Below, piece by piece: positions 43,493 to 53,266 of a stretch of DNA of 63,192 nt. This DNA comes from an uncultured Campylobacter sp. Its GTDB lineage: Bacteria > Campylobacterota > Campylobacteria > Campylobacterales > Campylobacteraceae. Made by a program: the position numbers and the translations under genes. A model generated the notes under the pieces. The model searched no databases, was not told the DNA's origin, and saw nothing but the letters and a program-made list of their open reading frames with translations. How positions within the stretch are numbered: the first letter of the stretch is position 1; the number at the start of each line of letters is the position of its first letter. The stretch covers positions 1-63,192 of the forward strand of contig NZ_CALKZP010000038.1 of the NCBI RefSeq assembly GCF_938002845.1, read 5' to 3'.

Positions 43493-44203
43493 CTAGTCCT
43501 CAAATTTTAAAATTTCATCGTAGCAGAGATAAAAATCGCAGCCGTGCGTATGGAATTTCTTATCGCCGTGGAAGTGCCCGAAATACCACCGCTCAGGCCT
43601 TACGAGCTCAAAGATTCTCTCCAAATACTCAGACGTTTTATCGGGAGTGCTTTTGCCGCACCAAAGGTATTCTTTTAAAAATTTCATCGCAAACCACGGC
43701 GCAGTGTGGCTTAGCACCGCATCGATCCGCCCGCCCGTAGCGATGAAATCGCGCGCATTTCGTATCGCACAAGCAAACTCCTCCTCGCTCGGAATTTCGC
43801 GCGCCCACCAGCTAAGCCCCGGTATCCGATGCACCTTATCGACGCTAAGCGCGCCACCGAAGCACAAAAAATGTCGCCCTGCAATCTCGTAAATTTCGCC
43901 GCGCCGCAGCCAAAAAATATTCTCGCCGCCCACGCCCACGGTGCCGCCGAATTTTCGCTCGCGCGGCAGCTCATCCAACATATCGAAATTTTCGTGATTG
44001 CCGTCGATAAAAAGAAGCGTAGCGGGGAAATATCTTTCTATATTTTTGCGCGCCATAAACTCATCTATCCGCTCGCTCCAAAATAGCCCGAAATCTCCGA
44101 GCACGATGACGAAATCATCGGCGCTAAGCCCGCCCGCAAAGGCCTTGTTCGTTATTTTGCCGATCTCGTTTATGCCGTGCGTATCGCCGCAAAGATATAT
44201 CAT
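43493..44203 (-). CDS. Calcineurin-like metallophosphoesterase
   Basis: A 236-residue cytoplasmic metallophosphoesterase. The metal-binding motifs are in order: GDTHG (residues 6-10), LGDFG (about 35-39), GNHE (about 69-72), a His in VLSHTAPW (about 163-170) and the terminal GHFHGD (about 210-215). The layout is of the small single-domain type seen in phages and bacteria. The substrate (phosphodiester or nucleotide) cannot be told from sequence. It is a single-gene unit between the selenoprotein gene and the O-acetylation locus. Confidence 0.88.
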   Translation of the reverse strand: MIYLCGDTHGINEIGKITNKAFAGGLSADDFVIVLGDFGLFWSERIDEFMARKNIERYFPATLLFIDGNHENFDMLDELPRERKFGGTVGVGGENIFWLRRGEIYEIAGRHFLCFGGALSVDKVHRIPGLSWWAREIPSEEEFACAIRNARDFIATGGRIDAVLSHTAPWFAMKFLKEYLWCGKSTPDKTSEYLERIFELVRPERWYFGHFHGDKKFHTHGCDFYLCYDEILKFED

Positions 44204-44569
44204 CTGCCTCTCCTTTTTTTGCTTTCTTAAATTTAACTCACCGCGCTTTGCCGCAGCCCATGCGAATAGAAATTTTAAGCGCTAAATTTTACGCGGTGCA
44301 CGCCGCACGACCCTCTGTGCTCCGATCCGCAACCACGCAAATTTAATCCAAATCACAAGCGTAAATTTAGGCGAGGTATTTTAAAAAACGCAGGCATCAA
44401 GCCTGTTGCCACGTAAATTTAAAGCCGCAGCTTCCGATTTAAATTTCGCGGCGCAGATCTAAGCGGCGAAATCCGAGCAGGCGTAGCTTTGCTTACTGCC
44501 GCTAAATTTTAAATTTAGCGACGAACTTTGTAAATTTTACGGCGAGCCGCGTAAATTTAAAGACTAAAT
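44204..44569. other. Intergenic region, no gene seen
   Basis: About 370 bases with AAATTT-rich words mixed with GC-rich DNA. It includes the upstream region of the phosphoesterase gene and the end of the Ape1-like gene. No RNA gene or clear terminator was recognised. Confidence 0.45.
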
Positions 44570-45628
44570 TTAAAGTCTGCCTCGCAATTTCGTCGCCAGC
44601 GCTGCGCCAATTTTTTCGTAGCCCTCTTTTTGCAAGTGGATTTCGTCAGGGCGAATCAGCCCGCGCTCGCGCCAGCCACGCCAGCCACCATCCTCGTCCA
44701 TAAGACCGGCTATGTCGTAAAACATCGCCCCTTCGTCTCGCGCTAGATGCGCTAGCACCTCCGCAGCGCGTGAGGCGTTTGGCACTTTAGGGCTTCGCGG
44801 CGGCGCTACGAGCAAGATTTTTACACCAGGAGCTGCGGAGCGGACGGAGCGAAGCAGCCCACGGACGCTTTGGTAGAATTTTTGCTCGTCAAATTTCGGA
44901 TCCATCGCATCGTTTGTGCCGTAAGCGATGACTACGAGATCGTATCTAAGTCCCGAAAAATCCCTACCAAAGGCATCTGCACCCCATTTTTCGTAGAGGT
45001 TGCTAAACGCGCCGTTGCTCGCGCAAGAGTCTGCAAAGCGCGCGTTTTTGCGGTAAATTTTATATCCTCCAAGTTCTGCTCCGTCACGCAGCGATCGAAT
45101 TTCGATCGGAAATCTAAGTCGCAGCTTAGAATACTCCCATTTCTGCGGCACTTCTTGCGAAATATACGCGCTTAGCCCACTTGCATCGCGTACGCGAAAA
45201 ATCTCGCCGCCCTGATCCGATTTATGTAAAATTTCGACGTAAAAATCGCCGCTAAGCTGCTTTAGCTCCAGTCGCACATTAGCGCCCTTTTTGCCGGTAG
45301 CGATCACTCCGCATAGTGGGAAATCGGGGTCTTGCTCGGTGCGGGATGAGATTACATTAAAGCCGCTTTGCTTAAATTCTATATTTTCGCTTTTGTGATA
45401 TTTAGGCATCATTGCAGGCACGAAGCCGACGCTGTTTTGCACGAAAAAACCATGTCTGAAAGCATCTATCAGCGCGTCGCTTCCTAAATGCGAATCGCCA
45501 AAAAATTTCACTCCAAAGCCCGCAGAGCTTTTTGCGTTTGCGGAATTTATGCCGCGAACGCCTGCGTTTGCCGCGCATCCGCCTAATAATGCAGCAAATA
45601 AAATCACTATAAATTTACTCAACTTCAA
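44570..45628 (-). CDS. SGNH/GDSL esterase lipoprotein (Ape1-like)
   Basis: A 352-residue lipoprotein: the signal peptide ends in the lipobox LLGGC (Cys18). The SGNH esterase blocks are seen: GDSHLGSD (about residues 45-52, the GDSH form used by peptidoglycan O-acetylesterases), YGTND near residue 236 and DEIHL near the C-terminus with the catalytic Asp/His. An inserted beta region (about 90-200) matches the carbohydrate-binding insert of Ape1-type enzymes. It probably removes O-acetyl groups from MurNAc. Its start overlaps the preceding DUF459 gene by 14 bases. Confidence 0.77.
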   Translation of the reverse strand: MKLSKFIVILFAALLGGCAANAGVRGINSANAKSSAGFGVKFFGDSHLGSDALIDAFRHGFFVQNSVGFVPAMMPKYHKSENIEFKQSGFNVISSRTEQDPDFPLCGVIATGKKGANVRLELKQLSGDFYVEILHKSDQGGEIFRVRDASGLSAYISQEVPQKWEYSKLRLRFPIEIRSLRDGAELGGYKIYRKNARFADSCASNGAFSNLYEKWGADAFGRDFSGLRYDLVVIAYGTNDAMDPKFDEQKFYQSVRGLLRSVRSAAPGVKILLVAPPRSPKVPNASRAAEVLAHLARDEGAMFYDIAGLMDEDGGWRGWRERGLIRPDEIHLQKEGYEKIGAALATKLRGRL

Positions 45629-46925
45629 TCCTTGATAAAATTTCTTTCGCTACCGCTTCGCAACCCTCTTTGCTCATATGAATGCCGTCGTCTTGGCGCA
45701 CGCGCACGAGCTTGGAGCCGCTTTGCAGATAGGTTTTATAGACGCCTTTTTCGCACACCAGCGGGGTTGTTTGCATAAAATACCCGCCAAGCGCCATACT
45801 AGCGTCGGCATATATTTGATTTAGCAGCTGCGTTTTCTCCTCAAAATCCGGCTTTTGCATACACGGCATCGCTAGCCACAGCACTCCCGCGCCGTGCGAG
45901 TGCGCCGTATCGTAGATCTCGCGCACTCTTGAGGCGTAAAACTCTCGCCAGCGCGGCGTTTTAATGCCATAAGTTTTACCCCCTGCGCGGTACTCCCAGA
46001 CGTCGTTGGCGCCCAGCAGCACGACTACGAGCTTAACGCCGCCGTTTTCGCGAAGCGCGGTATCGAGCGTCTTTTGCCAGTCAAAGGATTTCTTACTCGC
46101 AAGCCCCGTAGATTGCTTGCTAAGATCGATCACCCTCAGGCTTCGCTTCGGGAAAAATTTCTTAGCATTCATCCCCACGTATTGCATCAGGCTATCGCCC
46201 ATAAAAAGCACCTCATCGCCTGCATTTAGACGGATTTTGCCATCGTCGCTAAGCGAAATTTTAGCATCGATCTCCGCGGAGCTTTGCACCGTTAAATTCT
46301 GCTCCAAGGCCTGCGTAGCAGGGAGTTGAGAATCGAAATTTTCGCCGCTTTGCAAGGTTGCGCTTGCCGTGACGGGATTTTGCGACGCAGAGGAGCTGTG
46401 CGGCACAGAGCTTGTTGTAGTCTGGCTTTGTGACACGGAATTTTGCGAAGTAGAATTTTGAGGGATGGAATTTTGTGCGTAAGGCTCCTGCACCGAATGG
46501 CGCGTCTTTAAATGATGCGTAGAATTATTTAAGGCATAATTCTTCGCGGCATGGGCTTGCGGCTTGCTACCTTGCGGTTTAACGCTTTGCGAAGTATCGT
46601 GATCTCGCACCCTCGTACTTTGCAAAGCTTGATTTTCCGCCATACGATCTTGCGCAGGTTTTTTAAAATTTTTGCTTCCGCCATGCGGACTTGCGTCCTC
46701 ATCCTTGCTAATATCCTCGCCTTTGATACGCTGCTCAAGCTTATCTGCGCCATTTGCAATCTTTTCGTAGATCTCTCCGCCTACGCGAAACGGCGAGCGG
46801 CGCAGCCATTCTTCCAGCCCAAAATCATCGTGAAATCTCTGCTCCAAATAATAAAGCAGCGAGCCTTGCATAAAAAATGCCGAGAAAAACAGCGCAAAAA
46901 GCAGAGTCGAAACAAACCTAAGCAT
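45615..46925 (-). CDS. DUF459 family SGNH protein (PatB-like)
   Basis: A 436-residue membrane-anchored protein. An N-terminal helix (residues 5-25) is followed by a low-complexity Ser/Gln/Asn/Thr-rich linker (about 75-210). An SGNH/DUF459 domain follows (about 225-436) with GDSLMQYVG, LLGANDVW and the catalytic DGIHMSKEG. It sits between the MBOAT gene and the Ape1-like gene. In peptidoglycan O-acetylation systems the SGNH partner (PatB) moves the acetyl group from the MBOAT protein to glycan. That assignment is by synteny and domain type. Confidence 0.75.
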   Translation of the reverse strand: MLRFVSTLLFALFFSAFFMQGSLLYYLEQRFHDDFGLEEWLRRSPFRVGGEIYEKIANGADKLEQRIKGEDISKDEDASPHGGSKNFKKPAQDRMAENQALQSTRVRDHDTSQSVKPQGSKPQAHAAKNYALNNSTHHLKTRHSVQEPYAQNSIPQNSTSQNSVSQSQTTTSSVPHSSSASQNPVTASATLQSGENFDSQLPATQALEQNLTVQSSAEIDAKISLSDDGKIRLNAGDEVLFMGDSLMQYVGMNAKKFFPKRSLRVIDLSKQSTGLASKKSFDWQKTLDTALRENGGVKLVVVLLGANDVWEYRAGGKTYGIKTPRWREFYASRVREIYDTAHSHGAGVLWLAMPCMQKPDFEEKTQLLNQIYADASMALGGYFMQTTPLVCEKGVYKTYLQSGSKLVRVRQDDGIHMSKEGCEAVAKEILSRIEVE

Positions 46926-48485
46926 CTAAAATCCTGCGTAGATGAAATTTGGAATTCCGCTTGGCATCAGCGCAAAAATCAGCGTAAAAATCACGCCGAG
47001 CGCGAGAGCTTTAGGCAAAAATGGCAGCTCGGCAAAAAGCGCGATCAAAGTATCTTTAAGAGCTGAAATTTTAGGATAAACAAAAATCCCAGCTAAAATC
47101 CCCGCAAGCGCCGCTAACTCGCTAATATCTCCAAAAGCTCGTGCGCGGGTAAAAGCACTCAAAATCGCCACCGCATCCGGCAAGGAATTGGCGAAAAAAA
47201 TCCAAGCGAAACTTACAAAAATATAGGTGCAAAATAGCGCCAAATGCGGATTTAGCGGCTTTACGCCCACTTTGGCAAGACATTTTAAAAATACAAGCGC
47301 TGCTCCGTGCAAAAGCCCCCAAATCAAAAAATTTAATCCCGCGCCGTGCCAAATGCCTGAGAGCGCAAACGCGATTAGCAAATTTACGCAGGTGCGCGTA
47401 AAACCCCTGCGCGAGCCACCAAGCGGGATATAAATATAATCGCGTATAAACGTGGATAAGCTGATATGCCAGCGATCCCAAAACTCGCCTAAATTCTTAG
47501 CTGCATAAGGCATATTAAAATTCTGTGGCAGCTTAAAGCCCATAGCAAGCCCAAGCGCACGTGCCATATCGATAAAACCGCTAAAATTCGTATAAAGCAC
47601 CACGCCATAAAGCAGCAGTGCGGCTAGAATTTGCGCCGCGGAGGACTCAGGCTCATCGCCGTAAACGCCTGAAATCACATCGCTATAATACGCGCCCAAA
47701 TAGCCGCTAATAAGCAGCAGCTTAACTAAGGCAAAAATTATAAGCACATAAATTTCATCGGCATTGCCAAAGTGCTTGAAGCGATCAAACTGTGGCAGCA
47801 CTGGCTCTACGCCCTTGGCAGCGCTAGCGCGCCCGATAGGACCCATCACGACGCTGGGGAAAAATGCTAAAAAGCACGCCAAGCTCAAAAAGCCCTGCTC
47901 GCCGCATTCGCGCCTATAAACCGAGACGAAATAGGTGATCGACATAAAAACATAATATGAAATTCCAAGCGGAAACGCCACACTATCGACGGCACCTAGG
48001 TGCAGCGCAGCAAGCGCGGCATTGAAAAGCTCCCTGACGTAGCCGTAATATTTGAAAAACGCGAGAAAAAATAAGCCACCAGCAACCGCCGTAAGCATCA
48101 CTGCACGCGCCTTCGTAGTGGGTAATGGGAGTTGCCTCGCTAACCCCGCTTTTTGCACCTGCTTTGCTATGCCAGCTTGTTTTGTTGCGCTCATCTGCTT
48201 GGCTGCCGCTTTACGCGATAGCTTTTTCTTGCGCGAAGACTGCTTTGCGGGTGGTATGGCTTTCGCGACTACGCGATTAGCGTGCGCGATACACACCCCT
48301 GCAAAATATACGAAAGCACTATAGGCTGCAAGCACTAGCGCAAAGCGCGGATTTACGGAGCACATAAAGCCGTAGCTTGCTAACAGGATCAGGATTTTTT
48401 GCGCGAAAATATGATTTTTGAGCGTCCAATAAACGATTAAAAACGCTAAAAAAGCAAGGACAAACTCGGGCGAAAAAAATGTCAT
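46926..48485 (-). CDS. MBOAT O-acyltransferase (PatA-like)
   Basis: A 519-residue polytopic inner-membrane protein of the MBOAT family (AlgI/DltB/PatA branch). Typical features are DRWHISLSTFIRDYIYIPLGG, the catalytic-region His in ALSGIWHGAGLNFLIWGLLHG, and DMARALGLAMGFKLPQNFN. A basic Ala/Lys/Gln-rich cytoplasmic loop lies around residues 85-125. It probably passes acetyl groups across the membrane for peptidoglycan O-acetylation, with the two following SGNH genes as partners; the stop codon lies directly before the next gene. Confidence 0.87.
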   Translation of the reverse strand: MTFFSPEFVLAFLAFLIVYWTLKNHIFAQKILILLASYGFMCSVNPRFALVLAAYSAFVYFAGVCIAHANRVVAKAIPPAKQSSRKKKLSRKAAAKQMSATKQAGIAKQVQKAGLARQLPLPTTKARAVMLTAVAGGLFFLAFFKYYGYVRELFNAALAALHLGAVDSVAFPLGISYYVFMSITYFVSVYRRECGEQGFLSLACFLAFFPSVVMGPIGRASAAKGVEPVLPQFDRFKHFGNADEIYVLIIFALVKLLLISGYLGAYYSDVISGVYGDEPESSAAQILAALLLYGVVLYTNFSGFIDMARALGLAMGFKLPQNFNMPYAAKNLGEFWDRWHISLSTFIRDYIYIPLGGSRRGFTRTCVNLLIAFALSGIWHGAGLNFLIWGLLHGAALVFLKCLAKVGVKPLNPHLALFCTYIFVSFAWIFFANSLPDAVAILSAFTRARAFGDISELAALAGILAGIFVYPKISALKDTLIALFAELPFLPKALALGVIFTLIFALMPSGIPNFIYAGF

Positions 48486-49882
48486 TCAATCTTTCCAATT
48501 TAAATTTTTAAAGCTCTTGCGGCTTTTAGACGCTTACAACGCGAGATTTTATGCGCAGGTGCGGCATTACGCTGTTAAATGCGCGAATAAATTTAGCGTC
48601 CAAATCCTTAGATTCACGGACAGCTTGCATGCAAGCTCTTGCCGCGTGAGCAAAATTCCGCCACAATGGCAAAATTTGAAACGCAAATGAGGGCTCGATG
48701 CACGAATAAAATTTTTAAACGCGCTGAGCGCTTTGCCATCAAATTCCCACGAAACCTCGCAAACGCAGTCTCGCAGATTCTACCCGCAGGATTTAAAAAT
48801 AAGCGCCTTGGAATCATGCCATAATTAGACGCGCGCGATGCTGCTAAAATCCTACAAAATAAAATCTAAAAGCCTAAATTTTGCAGCGATGATAAAATTC
48901 CGCCCGTTAAAATCTATCGCGCGAAATTACTAAGTAAATCTCACTTTAAAGCGTGATAGAAACCATCTAAAAGCTGCGCCTTATGAGCCAAAATCATAGC
49001 TTTTAATTTTTACTGCAAATTGCAGATCTGCGCCGCCATAAAGGCTCTTTTAATTTTATGGTAACGCAAACGCGCCTTGCGCTAGCCTCGCTCGTTCTTT
49101 CTTACAAAAAACACAAGTTAAAATCAATGAGTTCCGCGTCGTAAAATTTTGGCTCTAGACTCGAATTTTAGCACAACAGCGCAAATTCGAGCTCACTAGG
49201 CAAAATTAGTCGTAAATTTATGCGCTACATAGATTTTAGTCTGAGCTGAAATTTAACCTAGCAGAGCCGAATCTTGCTTCGCAATCTAACCATTCTAACG
49301 AGATAATGTAAATTTTAATTTGCAATTTAAAATTTCTAGCGCAAAGATACCGGCTTTGGCTCGTGTTTTGAAATTCTAATTTAGCGGCGCGAACAGTTCA
49401 TGAAACGCCGCGTAAAATTGCAAATTTCAGTGTTTTTTATTAGGCTGACGAGGTTTGTGCGCGCAAGAGCTGATTGCTAAAATTTTAAAATTTATCACTT
49501 GCCCCAGCCCGCCTTCAGGGCAATCGCGATAAAATTTACGCTCCGTATCTCAATCAAACGAGCAGTTGCGATGAAATTCTAAGCTAGCAGTCGAGATGAA
49601 ATTTTACGTCGCATTTTAAAAAGATCCCGCGCATGCCCAACTGAGAAATCCGTAAATCTCGCGCAAAATTTCACATCGCCGTATTACTTAGCAGCTATCA
49701 AATATACTTGCCAAGCAGACGCGTAGAAATCTCTCACCGCCCTTTCATGCTCGTTCGAAGTAAATTTCGCACAGATATTTTAACGGTCCATGCTCGAAAT
49801 AAACGCTCTACATAATTCTATCGCAAAACGGGACTGCCGGGTGGACTTTTACCCGACAGCAAAGTCTTTTTCTTCGCGGAAT
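48486..49882. other. 1.4-kb gene-poor region
   Basis: No supported gene. About 48840-49700 is rich in AAATTT/AAAATTTT words. Short open frames near 48614-48824 on both strands have no ribosome site or recognisable product. A terminator-like hairpin occupies 49834-49859 downstream of metE. Confidence 0.5.
49834..49859 (-). terminator. Probable metE terminator
   Basis: CTGTCGGGT and ACCCGGCAG pair (one mismatch) around an 8-base loop, 23 bases past the metE stop codon. The tail TCCCGTTTTG is only weakly U-rich. Confidence 0.5.
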
Positions 49883-52165
49883 TTACCCCTCTGTGCGGAT
49901 GATTCTTACCGCTTCGACCATATTTTTTAAGCTCGGCTCCACTTCTTCCCATTTGCGCGTTTTTAAGCCGCAGTCCGGGTTGATCCACAGCTGCTCTTTC
50001 GGAAGCACTTCAAGTAGCGCGCGGATCTGGCTTACGAGCTCATGCACGCTAGGAATTCGCGGGCTGTGGATGTCGTAAACGCCGGGACCGACCTCCTGCT
50101 TGTAGCCGACCGATCTAAAAATTTTAAGCAGCTCGTTGCCGCTGCGAGCGGTCTCGATGCTGATTACGTCGGCGTCCATCGCCTCGATCGTTTTGATGAT
50201 GTCGTTAAATTCCGAATAGCACATATGCGTGTGGATCTGCGTCTGCGCCTTGGCTGCGCTAACGGCGAGCTTAAAAGCGTTTACGGCAAATTTTTCATAC
50301 GCAGGGATATTTTCCACGCGTAGCGGATAGCCCTCTTTAAACGCCGCCTCATCCACTTGAATGATCTTAATGCCCGCGTCTTGCAGATCCGAAATTTCAT
50401 CAAAAATCGCGAGCGCAAGCTGTTTTACGATCTGCTCGCGAGGCTTATCGTCGCGCACGAAGCTCCAGTTCATAATCGTAACCGGGCCCGTTAGCATGCC
50501 TTTCATAATCTTTTTAGTGCGGCTTTGAGCGTATTTGATCCACTCCACGGTCATAGGTTTTGGGCGGCTCACATCGCCGAAAAGTAGCGGTGGCTTCACG
50601 CAGCGACTGCCGTAGCTCTGCACCCAGCCGTTGGCGCTAAACGCGTATCCGCTCATCTGCTCGCCGAAATACTCGACCATATCGTTACGCTCGGGCTCGC
50701 CGTGAACCAGCACATCTAGACCGATCTCGTCTTGAAATTTGACGCAATCGTCGATATAGGCTTTGATCTGCTTCTCATAATCCTCGCGCGCTAAAAGTCC
50801 CTTTTTGTAGGCATTGCGAACCTGGCGAAGCTCGGCAGTCTGTGGGAATGAGCCGATCGTAGTGGTAGGTAAAATTCCATATCCAAGCTCTTTTTTCTGC
50901 ACCTTGATGCGATCCTCGTAGCGGTCGGTGCGCTCAAGTTTGCTTAGCGAGTTCACGCGAGCAGAGACCTTTTCGTCGTGGATTAGCGGCGAGCTAGCGC
51001 GAGTTTTGGCGGATTTTTGATTCTGCTCGTAAGCTTTCATGCCGTGCTCGCACATCGGAATTTCAAAGAACAGATGGGTTAAAATCGAAATTTCGCTTAG
51101 TTTTTCGACCGCGAAGCTTAACCAGGATTTGATCTCCGGATTTAGCCTGTCCTCGTATTTTAGCGTGAAAGGCACATGCAAAAGCGAGCAGGATGTGCCA
51201 ACGTAGATGCGCTCCTTTGGCACGTAAGCTTCGATGGCTCTGAGCTGAGCGAGCTTTTTATCGATGTCGCTCTTCCAGATATTGCGCCCGTCGATCACGC
51301 CCGCGAAAAGCACGGTCTTGGCGTCTTTTAAAATTTGAAGCTCTTTTTTGATATTCTCTTCGCTTGCGTAAACGAAATCAAGCCCGATCGCCCATACATC
51401 GGTCTTTACTATCTCGCGCACAGCCTCGGTCGCATGCTCGAAATAGGTCATAAAGATGATTTTTACGTTGCTTGCGACCTTGCTTAGGCGCTGATAAATC
51501 GGCACAATCTTTGGCGCTAACTCAGCCGCGCGATCTGTCACGAAGATCGGCTCGTCGATCTGAACCACGACTTCGCTATCAAGCTCGCTAAGAAGCTTTA
51601 GCAATCCCTCGTATTTCGCGACAAGGGCATCTAAATGCGCGAGTGGATCGCTTTTGTCGCTTGATTTGCTAAGCGCAAGATAGGTGATAGGTCCAATTAA
51701 ATTTATCTTTAGCGCGCAGGAATCCTTAAAATCATTATTTTTCGCGGCCTTGTACTCGCTTAAAATTTTACTAGGATTTAGGCTAAATTCCGTATACGCA
51801 GAGATCTCAGGCACGATATAGTGGTAGTTTGTGTTAAACCACTTCGTCATCTCCATCGCGACTGCGTCTTTACTGCCGCGCGCCATCGCAAAATACTGCT
51901 CGTGCGCCGAAAGAGCCGCGAAGCGCTGCGGAATCACGCCGAAAAGCACACTGGTATCGAGCATCAGATCGTAGTATGAAAAGTCGTTTACGCTAATGAA
52001 GCCGCTCCAAGCATCCAGCTGATATTTGATGTGACGATCTTTTAGCTCTGCAGCAACCCGCTCTAGCGCGTTATAATCGCACTTGCCCGCCCAATAGCTC
52101 TCCAAAGCCTTCTTTAACTCGCGCTGCTCTCCGATACGCGGAAAGCCCGTAACGTAACTCTTCAT
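49883..52165 (-). CDS. metE: Cobalamin-independent methionine synthase
   Basis: Transfers the methyl group of 5-methyltetrahydropteroyltriglutamate to homocysteine, the last step of methionine synthesis, without B12. The 760-residue protein has both barrels. The N-terminal start GFPRIGEQRELKKALESYW is typical. The C-terminal catalytic barrel holds the zinc ligands in IHTHMCYSEF, the IQVDEAAFKEG Glu region and the second Cys in NPDCGLKTRKW. Length matches the family. It appears monocistronic, about 355 bases from the upstream OMP gene. Confidence 0.97.
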   Translation of the reverse strand: MKSYVTGFPRIGEQRELKKALESYWAGKCDYNALERVAAELKDRHIKYQLDAWSGFISVNDFSYYDLMLDTSVLFGVIPQRFAALSAHEQYFAMARGSKDAVAMEMTKWFNTNYHYIVPEISAYTEFSLNPSKILSEYKAAKNNDFKDSCALKINLIGPITYLALSKSSDKSDPLAHLDALVAKYEGLLKLLSELDSEVVVQIDEPIFVTDRAAELAPKIVPIYQRLSKVASNVKIIFMTYFEHATEAVREIVKTDVWAIGLDFVYASEENIKKELQILKDAKTVLFAGVIDGRNIWKSDIDKKLAQLRAIEAYVPKERIYVGTSCSLLHVPFTLKYEDRLNPEIKSWLSFAVEKLSEISILTHLFFEIPMCEHGMKAYEQNQKSAKTRASSPLIHDEKVSARVNSLSKLERTDRYEDRIKVQKKELGYGILPTTTIGSFPQTAELRQVRNAYKKGLLAREDYEKQIKAYIDDCVKFQDEIGLDVLVHGEPERNDMVEYFGEQMSGYAFSANGWVQSYGSRCVKPPLLFGDVSRPKPMTVEWIKYAQSRTKKIMKGMLTGPVTIMNWSFVRDDKPREQIVKQLALAIFDEISDLQDAGIKIIQVDEAAFKEGYPLRVENIPAYEKFAVNAFKLAVSAAKAQTQIHTHMCYSEFNDIIKTIEAMDADVISIETARSGNELLKIFRSVGYKQEVGPGVYDIHSPRIPSVHELVSQIRALLEVLPKEQLWINPDCGLKTRKWEEVEPSLKNMVEAVRIIRTEG

Positions 52166-52520
52166 CTCTATCCTTTAAGTAAAATTTTGGTATGAAAATA
52201 TTGATTTTATCTAAAATTTCTTTTGACGTCATTAAAATTTTAACCTAATCTCTAAAATGAACGAAATTTTATCCAAAAGCACAGGAGTGGAATTTCGCCG
52301 ATAAAGCTCGAGATGGAATTTTATTGACGAAATTCTATGAGTTAAAATTTGATGATGGAATTTGAAGACGTTAAATTCATCAATAATTTAAACCTCGTCG
52401 CAAGATTCTACTAAAACTTAGTAAAGCCTTGCGACGAAGCCAACCGCACCCGATACACCGCAAAACCACTGAGCATCAAGGCTCTATGAAAGCAGCGCAA
52501 CGCCTCAAATATGAAAATTC
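52166..52520. other. Intergenic region with nested hairpin
   Basis: Contains the metE leader (possible -10 TAAAAT at 52204-52209, minus strand) and AAATTT-rich words. A 10-bp inverted repeat (TCGTCGCAAG/CTTGCGACGA) lies at 52395-52437 with a smaller ACTAA/TTAGT hairpin inside. It may terminate the OMP transcript or act in the metE leader. No gene is seen. Confidence 0.5.
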
Positions 52521-53105
52521 TTAGAATTTATAATTATATCCTGCGTAAACGCCGTATTTTTTACCGTCGTTATCTTCGATATAATCGCCGTCTTTGTACC
52601 ACGCCTTGCTTGCTTTAAAGCCCATTTCAATCTCGCTATTGGAGCCAAACTCATACGCGGTACCTATCTTGCCGCCCAAAATAAAGCCGCCCAGTGTATC
52701 GTCCGCTCTAACCCAGCGACCATTGCTATAGTCTATTTTAACTTCGGTATCTAGCACCGAAAGCCCAGCGTAAGCGCCTAGGACGAGCTTAAATCTGCCG
52801 AAAAGCTCCGGCGTAAAATCCGCACCGGCTACGAAATCGTGCGTGCTCCATTTAACCTTTCTTTTCGAATTGGCATTCGAGCTAGAATCCTCGCCCTTAA
52901 ATCCGTAAAAATATCCACCGTAAGCTCTAAACGTGCCGAAGTCATATCCGGCTTTAACGCCGATTTGCGGCTGTCCGTCATCAAAACCCGCAGCTTGGTT
53001 TTTGAAATTGTATCCGCCTTCGCCACCTATGAAAAGCCCCTCCGCCATCGCGCTTACTGCAGCTAAAGAACTAAGAAGCGCCACTTTTGCAACTAAATTT
53101 CTCAT
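52521..53105 (-). CDS. Outer-membrane beta-barrel protein
   Basis: A 194-residue protein with a signal peptide (residues 1-21, ending SAMA). About eight amphipathic beta-strands with alternating polar and aromatic residues follow, and the terminal segment YAGYNYKF ends in Phe, the usual signal for BamA-assisted insertion. It resembles small OmpX/OmpW-type or OMP_b-brl porin-like proteins; specific function unknown. The start is ATG 53105 after AAAAGGAG. Confidence 0.8.
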   Translation of the reverse strand: MRNLVAKVALLSSLAAVSAMAEGLFIGGEGGYNFKNQAAGFDDGQPQIGVKAGYDFGTFRAYGGYFYGFKGEDSSSNANSKRKVKWSTHDFVAGADFTPELFGRFKLVLGAYAGLSVLDTEVKIDYSNGRWVRADDTLGGFILGGKIGTAYEFGSNSEIEMGFKASKAWYKDGDYIEDNDGKKYGVYAGYNYKF

Positions 53106-53266
53106 ATCTACTCCTTTTGGTGAAATTTCAACCTCTATGTTAGCGTTAGCTTATAAAACGTGGTCTAAATTTAAAGTAAATATAACACCCGACAAATAGG
53201 AGGATATTCAACACAACAAGAAATACTAGGCCTTGCAATTCTATACCTCTTATTATATATCTAAGC

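Noticed and set aside
48614..48824. Opposed short frames downstream of the upstream end of the MBOAT gene
   Set aside because: No ribosome sites and composition like the surrounding non-coding DNA.
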